Positions 1-9,534 of a stretch of DNA of 42,788 nucleotides are shown one piece after another. Location: assembly GCF_014323725.1 (NCBI RefSeq), contig NZ_JABVED010000030.1, forward strand, positions 1 to 42,788. Direction: 5' to 3'. The stretch comes from Actinokineospora xionganensis (lineage in GTDB: Bacteria > Actinomycetota > Actinomycetes > Mycobacteriales > Pseudonocardiaceae). The notes below the pieces were generated by a model that saw only the letters and a program-made list of their open reading frames with translations, did not search any database and was not told the DNA's origin. Within the stretch, counting starts at the first letter, position 1. The number at the start of each line of letters is the position of its first letter. Made by a program: the position numbers and the translations under genes.

Positions 1-33
1 CAGAGGTCGCAGGTTCAAATCCTGTCCCCGCTA
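1..33 (+). tRNA. tRNA 3' part (cut by window edge)
   Basis: Only the 3' end of the gene is present. A variable loop (AGGTC) is followed by a T arm with stem GCAGG/CCTGT around TTCAAAT, the acceptor strand CCCCGCT and discriminator A. CCA is not encoded. The anticodon lies outside the window, so the isotype cannot be assigned; the short variable loop rules out Ser, Leu and Tyr types. A strong terminator follows 8 bases later. Confidence 0.85.
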
Positions 34-41
34 CAGATGCG

Positions 42-71
42 GAAGGCCGGTCCATACGGACCGGCCTTCTT
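42..71 (+). terminator. Rho-independent terminator of the tRNA
   Basis: A perfect 12-bp stem (GAAGGCCGGTCC / GGACCGGCCTTC) closes a four-base ATAC loop and is followed by a short T-containing tail. It starts 8 bases after the tRNA, which fits termination of the tRNA transcript. Confidence 0.85.
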
Positions 72-487
72 GCTATCCGGTGGACCTCATCAAGTTGAAG
101 TATCATCAAACGGCTGGTCCACTCAGGACTCTCAGTGCGATCCGCGCATGATCCTCTCGTTGTGAAGTTTCAGCCACCTACGTTCGTAGGGAATCTGACA
201 ACAACTCTGAATAGTCGGCGGACTAATTACGTGATCTGCCGCACATTATGTCGACCATTCCCAGCGATCACTGATTACGACTTGCTTCCCGGACTGCGCC
301 GAATGGGTATTGGCATTCCCTATAGGCCACTCCTTTGGGTGAGTCAGTCCTGTTGGGACCGTCCAGGTTTGCGCCAGACGGGCCCAGTGACGTGGGCTGT
401 TCGGTTGCGTCCAAAAGTGGGGACGCCGTTTGTTTGACGATCAGCCATTGTGGACTGGGCGACCTGGCCACTGTGGACAGCACGCCG
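72..487. other. Gene-free, relatively AT-rich spacer
   Basis: No convincing gene is seen. Open frames here have no recognisable protein, no ribosome binding site and no actinobacterial codon pattern. Base composition is visibly less GC-rich than the flanks, and there is only one small dyad (CTACG/CGTAG near 178-190). Lying directly after a tRNA terminator, it could be leftover DNA from an excised element, but no integrase or repeated tRNA end is present. Confidence 0.5.
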
Positions 488-508
488 ATGTCGTGGGACC
501 GTTGTCCT

Positions 509-1009
509 GTGTCTGAATTGAATGCAACTGCCGCGGCCCTTCTGGGTCTGCTGCACGAAGGTCCGCAGACCGGCGGCCAGCTGGTGTCCGCTGCGCGCGA
601 GCGCTTCGGCTCGTTTTTCAGCGTCACGCGCAGCCAGGTCTATCGCGAGCTGCCCGCGCTCGCCGACGACGGACTCGTCCGTCTCGGCAAGCAGGGGCCG
701 CGATCGAGCCAGCAGTACGTGATCACAGCCGCGGGCAAGAAGGCGTTCAAGGGCTGGCTCGGTGGCGAGCCCGGCCCTGACCACCTGCGCAGCCCGCTGA
801 TCCTGCGCCTTGTCCACGCGAGCACGCTCACCGCGAAACAGCGGGGCGCGCTGCTCGACTCCGCCAAGGTCGTCTACAACGGCGAACACGAATCCGCGAA
901 ACTGGCGGCCAAGTCCGCCGAGGATCCGTACGCCAAGGCGATCGCGGAATTCGGCATGGCGCGGGCCAAGGCAGTGCTGAAGCTGCTGGATTCGATCCCG
1001 AAGTCCTGA
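509..1009 (+). CDS. PadR-family transcriptional regulator
   Basis: DNA-binding regulator of the PadR type. The N-terminal winged helix-turn-helix reads [22 protein letters not shown], then [20 protein letters not shown] (recognition helix), then a wing region with [17 protein letters not shown]. The C-terminal helical half, with alternating charged and Ala-rich stretches, is the usual dimerisation arm. The GTG at 509 is preferred because GGGA lies 8 bases upstream and the protein then begins MSELNATAA, as PadR proteins do; an in-frame ATG at 488 would add seven residues. The regulated gene is not evident; the regulator stands alone before prfB, and effectors of this family cannot be predicted from sequence. 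Confidence 0.8.
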   Translation: MSELNATAAALLGLLHEGPQTGGQLVSAARERFGSFFSVTRSQVYRELPALADDGLVRLGKQGPRSSQQYVITAAGKKAFKGWLGGEPGPDHLRSPLILRLVHASTLTAKQRGALLDSAKVVYNGEHESAKLAAKSAEDPYAKAIAEFGMARAKAVLKLLDSIPKS

Positions 1010-1052
1010 CCGCCGCAGCGGCGGCGTCCGCGTCCGCGTAATCTCTTTCGAC

Positions 1053-2153
1053 GTGAACCCGGACGTCGCCACTGACATCAAGGACCTCTCCGCCACGCTC
1101 GCGAGTGTCGAGGCGGTGATGGACCTCGATGGGCTGCGCGCGCAGATCGCCGATCTGGAGGAGCAGGCAGCTCGTCCGGACCTGTGGGACGACCCTGACG
1201 CGGCGCAGAAGGTGACGAGCCAGCTCTCCCACCGGCAGTCCGAGCTGCGCAAGGTGGAGGAGCTGCGCTCCCGCCTCGACGACCTGCCCGTGCTCTACGA
1301 GCTGGCCGAAGAGGACGAGGGCGACGCCGCCGCGGCCGCCGACGCCGACGTGGAGCGCGAGAAGCTGCGGGCCGACATCTCCTCCCTCGAGGTGCGCACG
1401 CTGCTGTCCGGCGAGTACGACGAGCGTGACGCCCTGATCACCATCCGCTCGGAGGCCGGTGGCGTCGACGCCGCCGACTTCGCCGAGATGCTCATGCGCA
1501 TGTACCTGCGCTGGGCCGAGCGCCACGGCTACCCGGTCGACGTCTTCGACACGTCCTACGCCGAAGAGGCGGGCATCAAGTCCACGACGTTCCGGGTCAC
1601 CGCCCCCTACGCGTACGGCACGCTGTCGGTCGAGCAGGGCACGCACCGGCTGGTCCGCATTTCGCCGTTCGACAACCAGGGCCGCAGGCAGACCTCGTTC
1701 GCCGCGGTCGAGGTCACGCCGAACCTCGCGCAGACCGACCACGTCGAGATCGAGGACAAGGACCTGCGCGTCGATGTCTACCGCGCGTCCGGCCCCGGCG
1801 GCCAGGGCGTCAACACGACCGACTCGGCCGTGCGCCTGACCCACATCCCGACCGGCATCGTGGTGTCCTGCCAGAACGAGCGCTCGCAGCTGCAGAACAA
1901 GGCCTCGGCCATGGTCGTGCTGCAGTCGAAGCTGCTCGAACGCCGCAGGCAGGAGGACCAGGCCAAGATGGACGCCCTCAAGGACAGCTCCAGCGGGTCC
2001 TGGGGCAACCAGATGCGCTCCTACGTCCTGCACCCGTACCAGATGGTCAAGGACCTGCGGACCGAGTACGAGGTCGGCAACCCGGGCGCGGTGCTCGACG
2101 GCGACATCGACGGTTTCCTCGAGGCCGGGATCCGCTGGCGTCGTACCCAATAG
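1053..2153 (+). CDS. prfB: Peptide chain release factor 2
   Basis: Class I release factor that recognises UGA and UAA stop codons in the ribosomal A site and triggers peptidyl-tRNA hydrolysis. The stop-codon reading tripeptide SPF is at residues 204-206, the RF2 signature (RF1 has PxT). The catalytic loop GPGGQGVN is at about 247-254 with GGQ at 249-251. Residues 1-110 form the acidic helical domain 1. The length of 366 residues is normal. The gene opens directly with GTG and has no internal UGA, so the programmed +1 frameshift of the enterobacterial gene is absent, as usual in actinobacteria. Synteny with ftsE, ftsX and smpB downstream is typical. Confidence 0.97.
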   Translation: MNPDVATDIKDLSATLASVEAVMDLDGLRAQIADLEEQAARPDLWDDPDAAQKVTSQLSHRQSELRKVEELRSRLDDLPVLYELAEEDEGDAAAAADADVEREKLRADISSLEVRTLLSGEYDERDALITIRSEAGGVDAADFAEMLMRMYLRWAERHGYPVDVFDTSYAEEAGIKSTTFRVTAPYAYGTLSVEQGTHRLVRISPFDNQGRRQTSFAAVEVTPNLAQTDHVEIEDKDLRVDVYRASGPGGQGVNTTDSAVRLTHIPTGIVVSCQNERSQLQNKASAMVVLQSKLLERRRQEDQAKMDALKDSSSGSWGNQMRSYVLHPYQMVKDLRTEYEVGNPGAVLDGDIDGFLEAGIRWRRTQ

Positions 2154-2229
2154 TCACCGCCGGTGTACACACCGTCACCAGCGGAAACGCTTACCCGAGG
2201 CGAAGCAACAGCTTCATAACAGGCGCGGG

Positions 2230-2235
2230 TAGACT
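2230..2235 (+). promoter_or_regulatory. -10 box for (near-)leaderless ftsE
   Basis: TAGACT, preceded by GGG as in an extended -10, ends 8 bases before the ftsE GTG. There is no Shine-Dalgarno sequence between it and the start, so transcription probably begins at or next to the start codon. No good -35 element is visible. Confidence 0.5.
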
Positions 2236-2243
2236 CGCCCACC

Positions 2244-2933
2244 GTGATCCGCCTCGAACAGGTATCCAAGGTCTACAAGACCTCCACGCGGCCCGCCCTG
2301 GAGAATGTCTCGGTCGAGATCGACAAGGGTGAGTTCGTCTTCCTCATCGGCCCGTCGGGGTCGGGGAAGTCGACGTTCCTGCGCCTGTTGCTGCGCGAGG
2401 AGGTCCCCAGCAAGGGGCGTGTCTACGTCGCCAACTTCGACGTCGCCCGGATGGCGCGCCGCCGCGTGCCCCGGCTGCGGCAGTCCATCGGCTGCGTCTT
2501 CCAGGACTTCCGCCTCCTGGCCAACAAGACCGTCGCCGAGAACGTGGCGTTCGCGCTCGAGGTCATCGGCAAGCCCCGGCACACCATCAAGAAGGTCGTG
2601 CCCGAGGTGCTCGAGCTGGTGGGCCTTGAGGGCAAGGCCGAGCGCATGCCGCACGAGCTGTCCGGTGGTGAGCAGCAGCGCGTCGCGATCGCCCGGGCCT
2701 TCGTGAACCGGCCGCTGATGCTGCTGGCCGACGAGCCGACCGGAAACCTGGACCCGGACACCAGCCAGGACATCATGCTGCTGCTGGAGCGGATCAACCG
2801 CACCGGCACGACCGTGCTGATGGCCACGCACGACCACTCCATCGTGGACTCGATGCGGCGCCGCGTCGTCGAGCTTGATCTCGGCCGTGTGCTGCGCGAC
2901 GACGCCCGCGGTGTCTACGGCGTCGGCCGCTGA
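2244..2933 (+). CDS. ftsE: Cell division ATP-binding protein FtsE
   Basis: ABC-type ATPase that pairs with membrane protein FtsX at the septum and couples ATP binding to activation of peptidoglycan hydrolases. Walker [10 protein letters not shown] is at 36-44, the Q-loop FQDFRLL lies near 90-96, the ABC signature LSGGEQQR is near 139-146, Walker [12 protein letters not shown] follows, and the switch His lies in ATHDHSIV. The length of 229 residues is standard. The GTG start follows a -10 box with no ribosome binding site, so translation is probably leaderless. ftsX follows 36 bases downstream, presumably in the same operon. Confidence 0.97.
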   Translation: MIRLEQVSKVYKTSTRPALENVSVEIDKGEFVFLIGPSGSGKSTFLRLLLREEVPSKGRVYVANFDVARMARRRVPRLRQSIGCVFQDFRLLANKTVAENVAFALEVIGKPRHTIKKVVPEVLELVGLEGKAERMPHELSGGEQQRVAIARAFVNRPLMLLADEPTGNLDPDTSQDIMLLLERINRTGTTVLMATHDHSIVDSMRRRVVELDLGRVLRDDARGVYGVGR

Positions 2934-2969
2934 CCCACCTGCCCCCAAAGACGAGGAACACCAACCCCG

Positions 2970-3872
2970 ATGCGTGCCAGCTTCGTGTTCAGCGAGGTCG
3001 TCACCGGCCTTCGCCGGAACATCACGATGACCATCGCGATGATCATCACGACCGCCATCTCGCTCTTCCTGCTCGGTGGTGGCCTGCTCGTCGTCCGGAT
3101 GATCGATAACACCCAGGAGCTCTACCAGGACAAGGTCGAGGTCAGCGTCTACCTGACCAACGACGTGTCGGCGAACGACAAGGGCTGCACGGCGGACCCG
3201 TGCAAGGGCCTGCGTTCGTCGCTGGAGAGTGACCCGGCGGTCGAGGAGGTCGTGTTCGAAAACCGCGACCAGGCGTTCGAACGGTTCAAGCGGATCTTCG
3301 AGGCGCAGCCGGAGCTGGTGAAGCTGGCCCGGCCGGAGGCGCTGCCCGCGTCGTTCCGGGTGAAACTGGTCAACCCGGACCGCCCTGAGGTGATCACCCA
3401 GGTGTACGGCGGCAAGGCGGGGATCGACACGATCACCGACCAGAGTGAGTTCCTCGACCGGTTCTTCAACGCCCTCAACGGTGTTCGGAACGGCACGTTC
3501 TTCATCGCGGGCATCATGGCGATCGCGGCGCTGCTGCTGATCTCCAACACGGTCCAGCTCTCCGCGTTCACCCGGAAAACCGAGGTCGGCATCATGCGCC
3601 TGGTCGGCGCGACCCGGTGGTACACGCAGCTGCCGTTCCTCCTGGAAGCCGTGGTCACCGGTGTCGTCGGCGCGCTCGTCGCCATCGGAATGCTGGTGAT
3701 GGGCAAGGTCGCCTTCGCCGACGACGTGCTCGCCGACCCGATCCAGGCCGGGGTGGTGAAGTCGGTCGACGCCTCGGACATCGCGCTGGTCTCACCGATC
3801 TTGCTGCTGATCGCGGTCGTCATCTCGGCGATCACCGGCTACGTCACCCTGCGTCTGTACGTCCGCACGTGA
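2970..3872 (+). CDS. ftsX: Cell division membrane protein FtsX
   Basis: Permease-like partner of FtsE. Four membrane segments are visible at about 20-43, 173-195, 222-246 and 272-296. The large extracellular loop (44-172) carries Cys73 and Cys78, which could form the disulfide reported for actinobacterial FtsX extracellular domains, and binds peptidoglycan hydrolase partners in characterised species. The cytoplasmic coupling region [18 protein letters not shown] (201-218) sits between segments 2 and 3, as expected. The length of 300 residues is normal. An RBS-like GAGGAA lies about 12 bases before the ATG. It forms an operon with ftsE. Confidence 0.96.
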   Translation: MRASFVFSEVVTGLRRNITMTIAMIITTAISLFLLGGGLLVVRMIDNTQELYQDKVEVSVYLTNDVSANDKGCTADPCKGLRSSLESDPAVEEVVFENRDQAFERFKRIFEAQPELVKLARPEALPASFRVKLVNPDRPEVITQVYGGKAGIDTITDQSEFLDRFFNALNGVRNGTFFIAGIMAIAALLLISNTVQLSAFTRKTEVGIMRLVGATRWYTQLPFLLEAVVTGVVGALVAIGMLVMGKVAFADDVLADPIQAGVVKSVDASDIALVSPILLLIAVVISAITGYVTLRLYVRT

Positions 3873-3904
3873 CAATCCCGTCGCTGCCCTCTCCCCGCCG
3901 CACG

Positions 3905-3910
3905 TAGAGT
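3905..3910 (+). promoter_or_regulatory. -10 box for leaderless smpB
   Basis: TAGAGT ends 8 bases before the smpB ATG and no Shine-Dalgarno motif intervenes, which predicts a leaderless smpB transcript separate from ftsEX. Confidence 0.45.
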
Positions 3911-3918
3911 CACGCGTC

Positions 3919-4392
3919 ATGGCAAGGGAAAAGGGTCAGAAGGTGATCGTGTCGAACCGCAAGGCTCGGCACGATTACGCGGTCCTCGACACCTTCGAGG
4001 CGGGGGTCGTCCTGGTCGGCACCGAGGTCAAGAGCCTGCGCGAGGGGCGTGCGTCGCTGGTGGACGCGTTCGCGACGGTCGACGACGGCGAAGTGTGGCT
4101 GCGCAACCTGCACATCCCGGAGTACACCCAGGGCACCTGGACCAACCACGAGCCGCGGCGGACGCGCAAGCTGCTGCTGCACAAGGGCGAGATCGAGCGG
4201 CTGATCGGCAAGATCAAGGAGTCAGGTCTGTCGCTGGTGCCGCTGTCGATGTACTTCAAGGACGGCAAGGTCAAGGTGGAGTTGGCGCTGGCGAAGGGCA
4301 AGAAGTCCTACGACAAGCGCCAGGACCTGGCCAAGCGCGACGCGCAGCGCGAGATCAGCAAGGCCTTCGGCCGAGCGGCCAAGGGCATGTGA
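3919..4392 (+). CDS. smpB: SsrA-binding protein SmpB
   Basis: Binds the tRNA-like end of tmRNA and delivers it to stalled ribosomes in trans-translation. It shows the family pattern: [36 protein letters not shown] (OB-fold start), [26 protein letters not shown], then [25 protein letters not shown], where the last stretch is the basic C-terminal tail that enters the mRNA channel. The length of 157 residues is normal. Its RNA partner ssrA is in this same window at 17742. The next gene starts on the base after the stop codon, implying translational coupling. Confidence 0.97.
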   Translation: MAREKGQKVIVSNRKARHDYAVLDTFEAGVVLVGTEVKSLREGRASLVDAFATVDDGEVWLRNLHIPEYTQGTWTNHEPRRTRKLLLHKGEIERLIGKIKESGLSLVPLSMYFKDGKVKVELALAKGKKSYDKRQDLAKRDAQREISKAFGRAAKGM

Positions 4393-5283
4393 GTGGATCC
4401 CGCCACCGACGGTGAGGTCGCCGCGTGGGTGGCTTCGCTCGGGCTGCCCGGGTTGGTCGACATCCACGTGCACTTCCTGCCCGACGCGATGCAGCGCAAG
4501 GTGTGGGAGTACTTCGACGACGCCGAGCGCAACTACGGCATGGCGTGGCCGATCCAGTACCGCGCTTCCGAGGCCGACCGGCTTGCGACGTTGCGCCACC
4601 TCGGGGTAGTGGCGTTCGCGCCGCTGGTCTATCCGCACAAGCCGGGGATGGCGCGCTGGCTCACCGAGTGGGTGCTCGACTTCGCCGCGCGCACACCGGA
4701 TGCCGTGCCGACCGCGACGCTCTACCCGGAACCCGAGGTCGCCGACTATCTGGACGCGGCTCTGCGCGCGGGCGCGCGATGCGTGAAGGCGCACGTCCAG
4801 GTGGGCGCGTACGACCCGCGATCGGAGCTGCTGGCCCCGGCGTGGGGGATGCTCGCCGAGGCCGGTGTGCCGGTCGTGGTCCACTGCGGACACGGGCCGC
4901 TGCCGGGGGACTTCACCGGGCTTGACGTCTTCGGCGAGGTGCTGCGCGCGCACCCCAGGCTGACCGCGGTGCTCGCGCATGCCGGGATGCCGGAACTCGA
5001 CGTCGCCCTCGATCTCGCTGAGCAGTACGAGCGGGTGTACCTCGACACGACCATGGTCGGTGTCCCGTTCACCGAGCGCCTTACGCCGCTGCCCGCCGAC
5101 TGGACCGCGCGGCTCGCGGGCGTGGGCGACCGGGTCGTGCTCGGCACGGACTTCCCGAGCATCCCCTACCCGTACGCCACGCAGCTCGCGGCGATCGCGG
5201 GATGGGCCCATGACGACCGGCTCGGCGAGCCGTTCCTGCGCGCGGTTCTGCACGACACCCCGGCGCGCCTGCTAGCCCTTTGA
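4393..5283 (+). CDS. Amidohydrolase-family (metal-dependent) protein
   Basis: Amidohydrolase_2-type TIM-barrel hydrolase or decarboxylase-like enzyme. Metal ligands are visible: HVH at residues 25-27 (DIHVHFLP), VVHCGHGPLPGDF in the middle, VLAHAGMPELD, and the conserved late Asp in VLGTDFPSIPYPY. The length of 296 residues is usual. The GTG start follows the smpB stop directly (TGAGTG), so the two are probably co-translated. Its 3' end overlaps the convergent caspase-ATPase gene by 12 bases. The substrate cannot be assigned; members act on carboxylates, lactones and cyclic amides. Confidence 0.85.
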   Translation: MDPATDGEVAAWVASLGLPGLVDIHVHFLPDAMQRKVWEYFDDAERNYGMAWPIQYRASEADRLATLRHLGVVAFAPLVYPHKPGMARWLTEWVLDFAARTPDAVPTATLYPEPEVADYLDAALRAGARCVKAHVQVGAYDPRSELLAPAWGMLAEAGVPVVVHCGHGPLPGDFTGLDVFGEVLRAHPRLTAVLAHAGMPELDVALDLAEQYERVYLDTTMVGVPFTERLTPLPADWTARLAGVGDRVVLGTDFPSIPYPYATQLAAIAGWAHDDRLGEPFLRAVLHDTPARLLAL

Positions 5284-8200
5284 TACGGCGGCGGAGTGCT
5301 CGGGGGTCCAGGCCACCTGGATGAGGGACTCGCCCTCTCGGCGACGGACGAGTGTGCCCCGGCCCGGTGGTAGTGCTGACGGGCGCACGCTGCCGAGCAG
5401 CACACCCTCGTCGCGGCTGCCGGACATCACGATGCCGGGGGTGCTCAGCTCTCGCAGCTTGCCGACGATCGGGTCGAAGAGCGACTTGGCCGCCCCGCCG
5501 GTGCGGCGGGCGACGACCAGGTGCAGGCCCACGTCGACCGCTTGGGGTAGGAATTCCGCCAGCGGCTGCAGCGGGTTGACCGCGCCCGCCGCGGCGACGA
5601 GGTCGTAGTCGTCGACGATGATGAACAGCTCCGGTCCGGTCCACCAGGAGCGGTTGCGCAACTCCTCATGGCTGAGGGTGGATCGCGGAAGCCGCTTGGC
5701 CAGGCTCGCCCGGACGTCCTTGATCATGCTTTCGAGCTGGTTCGCCGACACCGCGTACCCGATCAGGTGCTGCTCCTTCACGAAGCCGAGCATCGTGCGG
5801 CGGAAGTCGACCATCAAGATGACGGCTTCCTTTGGCGAGTACCGATCGGTGATGCCCCGTGTGATGGTCCGAAGCAGGTTCGTCTTGCCGGATTCGTTGT
5901 CCGCGAAGGCGAGGAAGTGCGCGTCCCGTCGGAAGTCGAGGTACACGTTGGCGAGGTTGTCCTCGTCGAGGCCCAGTGGGATCAGCCTGCCTGCGACGGG
6001 GTCGTCGCGAAGAGCGTGGTAATCCACCTGCTCGGGCAGGAGCTTGATCGCGGGCGCGGTCCACCCGGGCCAGGCCTCGGCGACCGCGGCGACCGCCTTG
6101 CGCAGGCCGAGCGCGACATCGTGGACCGAGTTGCCCGAGTCGAGGCGGGGCAGTGCGGTGAGGAAGTGCAGTTCGTCGCTGGTGAGGCCGCGGCCGGGAC
6201 GGCCCGTGGGCACGGTGACGGCGACCCGCCGGTTCACCTCGGACTCGCTCGGATCGCCTAGTCGCAGCTCGAAGCGGGTGCCGAGCTGGTCCTTGAGCGT
6301 GGGCCGGATGTCGGCCCACCGGTTCGCCGTGACGACGACGTGCACGCCGTAGCCCAGCCCGCGCCCGGCCAGGTCGAGGATTTGCCGTTCCAACTCCTCG
6401 AAGTCGTTGCGCACGGTCGTCCAGCCGTCGATCACCAGGAACACGTCGCCGAACGGGTCACCGGTCGGCTCGCCGCGGGCCTTCCTGGCCCGGAAGTCGG
6501 CGATCGAATCGATGCCGAGTTCGCGGAAACGCGCCTCCCGGGCGCGCACCAGGCCGGTCAGCTCCGAGACCGTCCGGCGGACCTTGGCACGGTCGAGGCG
6601 CGTGGCCACGTCGCCCACGTGCGGCAGACCTGCCACGGTGGACAGTGCGCCGCCGCCGAAGTCGAGACAGTAGAACTGCGCCTCTTGCGGGGTGTGGGTC
6701 AGCGCGGTGGACAGGATCAGCGTCTGCAGCATCGTCGACTTGCCCGACTGCGGCCCGCCGACGACGCCGACGTGGCCGCCCGCCCCGGCCAGGTCGGCCA
6801 GCAGCACGTCGCGGCGCTGCGCGAACGGGTTGTCGACCAGCCCCACGGGAAGCCGGAGGCTGCCGTTGGCCGACGCGCACAGCCCGCGTTCGGCGGAGCG
6901 CACCACTGGCGGCAGCAGGTGGTCGAGCGGACTGGGCTCGTACAGCGGGGGGAGCCACACCTCGTGCGCGGGTGGCCCTTGGCCGACCAGTTGGTCGACC
7001 AGCACGTCGAGTTCGCTGGGCCGCGGGCCGTCGGTGTCGGCGGGTCCGTAGTGGCCGGAGACGTACGCGGCCGTGAACCGGCGCAGCGGGTCGTTGCCGA
7101 CCTGCATCAGGCCCACACCGGGAGTGAGGGGCAGCTCGTAGGCGTCGGGGACACCGATCGCGGTGCGTGACTCCATCGCGGAGAACGTGCGCAGGACGAT
7201 CCGGTAGGACAGGTGCGACTCGAGGCCGCGGAGCCTGCCCTCCTCCAGGCGCTGGGACGCGAGGAGCAGGTGGATGCCCAGCGACCGGCCGATCCGGCCG
7301 ATCATGACGAACAGATCGATGAAGTCGGGATTGGCCGAGAGCAACTCGGAGAACTCGTCCACGACGATGAACAGGGCGGGCAGCGGGTCGAGCGGGGCGC
7401 CGTGCTCGCGCGCCTTCCCGTACTCACGGGCGTTCGCGAAGTTGCCCGCCAGCCGCAGCTGCTCCTGGCGGCGGTTGAGTTCGCCGGTCAATGCCTCCAT
7501 GAGCCGGTTGACCAGGTCGGTCTCCGCGGCGAGGTTGGTGATCGTGGCCGCGACGTGTGGGGCCTTGTCGAGGCCGAGGAAGGTCGCGCCGCCCTTGAAG
7601 TCGACGAGGACGAAGTTGAGCTCGGTCGAGGAGTGCGTCGCCATCAGGCCGAGGACGATGGTGCGCAGCAGTTCGGACTTGCCGGAGCCGGTCGCGCCGA
7701 TGCACAGGCCGTGCGGGCCCATGCCGTTCATCGCCGCTTCCTTGATGTCCAGCGCGACCGGTATACCCGCCTCGTCCACGGCGAACGGCACACACAGCCG
7801 GTCTTGCGGCGCGCGCGGCCGCCACGCCTGGGACAAATCGAACCGGGCCGGGTCGTCGGGCATGCCGAGCAGCGGCAGGAGCCGGGGCGGTCCCGACGGC
7901 CGCGGGGCCACGGATGTGGTCGGGGCTTCGTCGGTGAGCGCGCCCGCGAGCCGTTCGGCCGCCGCCAGCAGGACCGCCTCGGTGTCGGCCGGATCGGTAC
8001 GGGCGGCGAGGAACGTGCGGCCGTTGAACAGGCCCCAGCCCGCGCGGTCGGGCAGCGTCGCGGCCAGCGCGGGGTCGATCTTGGACTCGGCGGGGTCGTC
8101 CAGGCACAGTTCGATTCGCGCGCGCAGCAGTCGGGCGATGTCCTGGGGGATCTCCGCCCAGTGCCGCGCGGTGACGAGCACGTGCACGCCCACGCTGAGT

Positions 8201-9534
8201 CCGGTCGCGGCGATCTTCTTGACCGCGGCGGGCAGGTCGGGGACCTCTTCGGCGAACTGGTCCCAGCCGTCGACGACGAGGAATACGTCGCCGTTGTCGG
8301 CGGCGGGGAGCATGCCGCGCCTGCGCAGCTCGCGGAACTGGCCGACGTGGCCGATCTGCGCGCCGCGGAAGAGCCGGTCGCGGGTGCTGATCGTCTTCTC
8401 CACCCGGTCGAGCACCGCCTTGATCCCGGCGTGGTCGAAGGGCGCCACGATCTCCTTGACGTGTGGCATCGCGCGCAGCGAGCTGAACTGGCCGCCGGAG
8501 TCGAGGCAGTAGAAGTGGACCTCGTCGGCGGAGCGGTCGAACTGCAGGCCCGCGATGAGGGTGTGCAGCAGCGCCGACTTGCCGGACCAGATCTTGCCGA
8601 CGATGCCGATGTGGCCGTCGTGCCCGGCGAGGTCGAGCCGGACGACGTCGTCGGCGCGACCGGGCATGTGGTGCGCCTGTCCGATCGGGACGACCATCCC
8701 GGTGGGCGCGGCCTCGCGTACCGCGGGGATCAGGTCGGCCAGCTGCGGCGAGGAAGCCGACTCGTCGACCACGAGCCTGCGCGAGCGCGCGTTGGCGATC
8801 TTGATCGTGCCCTGGGCGTCGTTGAACCGGGTCGGGAGCTGCGGGCGCTCGGTCTCGGTGTTCTTGCGCAACTCGGCGTAGAGGTAGGCGTAGAGGTCGT
8901 CGGCGGTGATGATTTCGGCGCCGGGCGGTGCGGCGGCGCCGGTGGTCAGCCCGCTGATGAGCGCGTCGGTGAACCGGGAATACGGCTGCCTACGGTCGAA
9001 GACGACTCGCTCGTCCTCATAGGCCAAATCGAGTTCGTTCGTCGCGGTGATGACGTAGGTGCCCATGCCGAGGCTGGCGTCGAGGTCGACGCCCTCGGTC
9101 GACTTGGCCACCGCGCCGCGGGAGAACATGCCGCTGTAGCAGCAGTCCAGCAGCACGGCCTTGTTCCGGGACTGGCATTCGGAGAGCAGCTGGCGCACCA
9201 TCACCGACGGGATCGCGGTCGAGTACGGCCGGTTGGTCTCGGTGTCGTTGGCGGCGAAGAACAGCTGGTTGTCGGCGTTCTTGAAACCGTGGCCGGACAG
9301 GTAGAGCAGGACCAGGTCGTCGGGCGAGCGGTCGTTGAACAGGCGCTCGATCTCGTACTCGATGACAGCCTTGCGGTTGTCGAGCAGGACGGGCGCGGAG
9401 TCGAACTCACCTATGGCCGGGTCGAGAAGCAACTGCGCCAGGAGCTGGGTCTCCTGCACCGGCGCGCGCAGGTTGCGCAGCTTCGGGTCCGCGTAGCGCG
9501 CGGTGGCGACCAGCAGTGCGTGCCGTTCACCCAT
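5272..9534 (-). CDS. Caspase-like peptidase fused to four FtsK/EccC-type ATPase modules
   Basis: A 1420-residue fusion. Residues 1-250 are a caspase-like (peptidase C14) domain with catalytic His82 in YLSGHG and Cys132 in LLDCCYSG. Four P-loop modules follow. Module 1: Walker A GKIWSGKS 313-320, Walker B LVVDGW. Module 2: GATGSGKS 613-620, Walker B IVVDE 723-727, the canonical active type matching EccC ATPase 1. Module 3: GGPQSGKS 926-933, Walker B LVIDGW. Module 4: DNESGKT 1212-1218, Walker B IIVDDY. Modules 2-4 follow the order of the type VII secretion motor EccC, but the EccC membrane helices are missing and no esx, eccB, eccD, eccE or mycP gene is adjacent. The start overlaps the upstream EACC1-like gene by 8 bases, so the two are translationally coupled. 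I infer an NTP-controlled suicide or defence protease rather than a secretion pump. Domain calls are firm; function is inference. Confidence 0.9.
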   Translation of the reverse strand: MGERHALLVATARYADPKLRNLRAPVQETQLLAQLLLDPAIGEFDSAPVLLDNRKAVIEYEIERLFNDRSPDDLVLLYLSGHGFKNADNQLFFAANDTETNRPYSTAIPSVMVRQLLSECQSRNKAVLLDCCYSGMFSRGAVAKSTEGVDLDASLGMGTYVITATNELDLAYEDERVVFDRRQPYSRFTDALISGLTTGAAAPPGAEIITADDLYAYLYAELRKNTETERPQLPTRFNDAQGTIKIANARSRRLVVDESASSPQLADLIPAVREAAPTGMVVPIGQAHHMPGRADDVVRLDLAGHDGHIGIVGKIWSGKSALLHTLIAGLQFDRSADEVHFYCLDSGGQFSSLRAMPHVKEIVAPFDHAGIKAVLDRVEKTISTRDRLFRGAQIGHVGQFRELRRRGMLPAADNGDVFLVVDGWDQFAEEVPDLPAAVKKIAATGLSVGVHVLVTARHWAEIPQDIARLLRARIELCLDDPAESKIDPALAATLPDRAGWGLFNGRTFLAARTDPADTEAVLLAAAERLAGALTDEAPTTSVAPRPSGPPRLLPLLGMPDDPARFDLSQAWRPRAPQDRLCVPFAVDEAGIPVALDIKEAAMNGMGPHGLCIGATGSGKSELLRTIVLGLMATHSSTELNFVLVDFKGGATFLGLDKAPHVAATITNLAAETDLVNRLMEALTGELNRRQEQLRLAGNFANAREYGKAREHGAPLDPLPALFIVVDEFSELLSANPDFIDLFVMIGRIGRSLGIHLLLASQRLEEGRLRGLESHLSYRIVLRTFSAMESRTAIGVPDAYELPLTPGVGLMQVGNDPLRRFTAAYVSGHYGPADTDGPRPSELDVLVDQLVGQGPPAHEVWLPPLYEPSPLDHLLPPVVRSAERGLCASANGSLRLPVGLVDNPFAQRRDVLLADLAGAGGHVGVVGGPQSGKSTMLQTLILSTALTHTPQEAQFYCLDFGGGALSTVAGLPHVGDVATRLDRAKVRRTVSELTGLVRAREARFRELGIDSIADFRARKARGEPTGDPFGDVFLVIDGWTTVRNDFEELERQILDLAGRGLGYGVHVVVTANRWADIRPTLKDQLGTRFELRLGDPSESEVNRRVAVTVPTGRPGRGLTSDELHFLTALPRLDSGNSVHDVALGLRKAVAAVAEAWPGWTAPAIKLLPEQVDYHALRDDPVAGRLIPLGLDEDNLANVYLDFRRDAHFLAFADNESGKTNLLRTITRGITDRYSPKEAVILMVDFRRTMLGFVKEQHLIGYAVSANQLESMIKDVRASLAKRLPRSTLSHEELRNRSWWTGPELFIIVDDYDLVAAAGAVNPLQPLAEFLPQAVDVGLHLVVARRTGGAAKSLFDPIVGKLRELSTPGIVMSGSRDEGVLLGSVRPSALPPGRGTLVRRREGESLIQVAWTPEHSAAVSKG

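Noticed and set aside
135..437. 100-residue frame after the first tRNA
   Set aside because: No ribosome binding site, atypical codon usage and no recognisable domain; the region is AT-rich spacer.
1053..1200. Programmed frameshift in prfB
   Set aside because: The frame is open from the GTG onward, with no early UGA or CUUUGA-like slip site.
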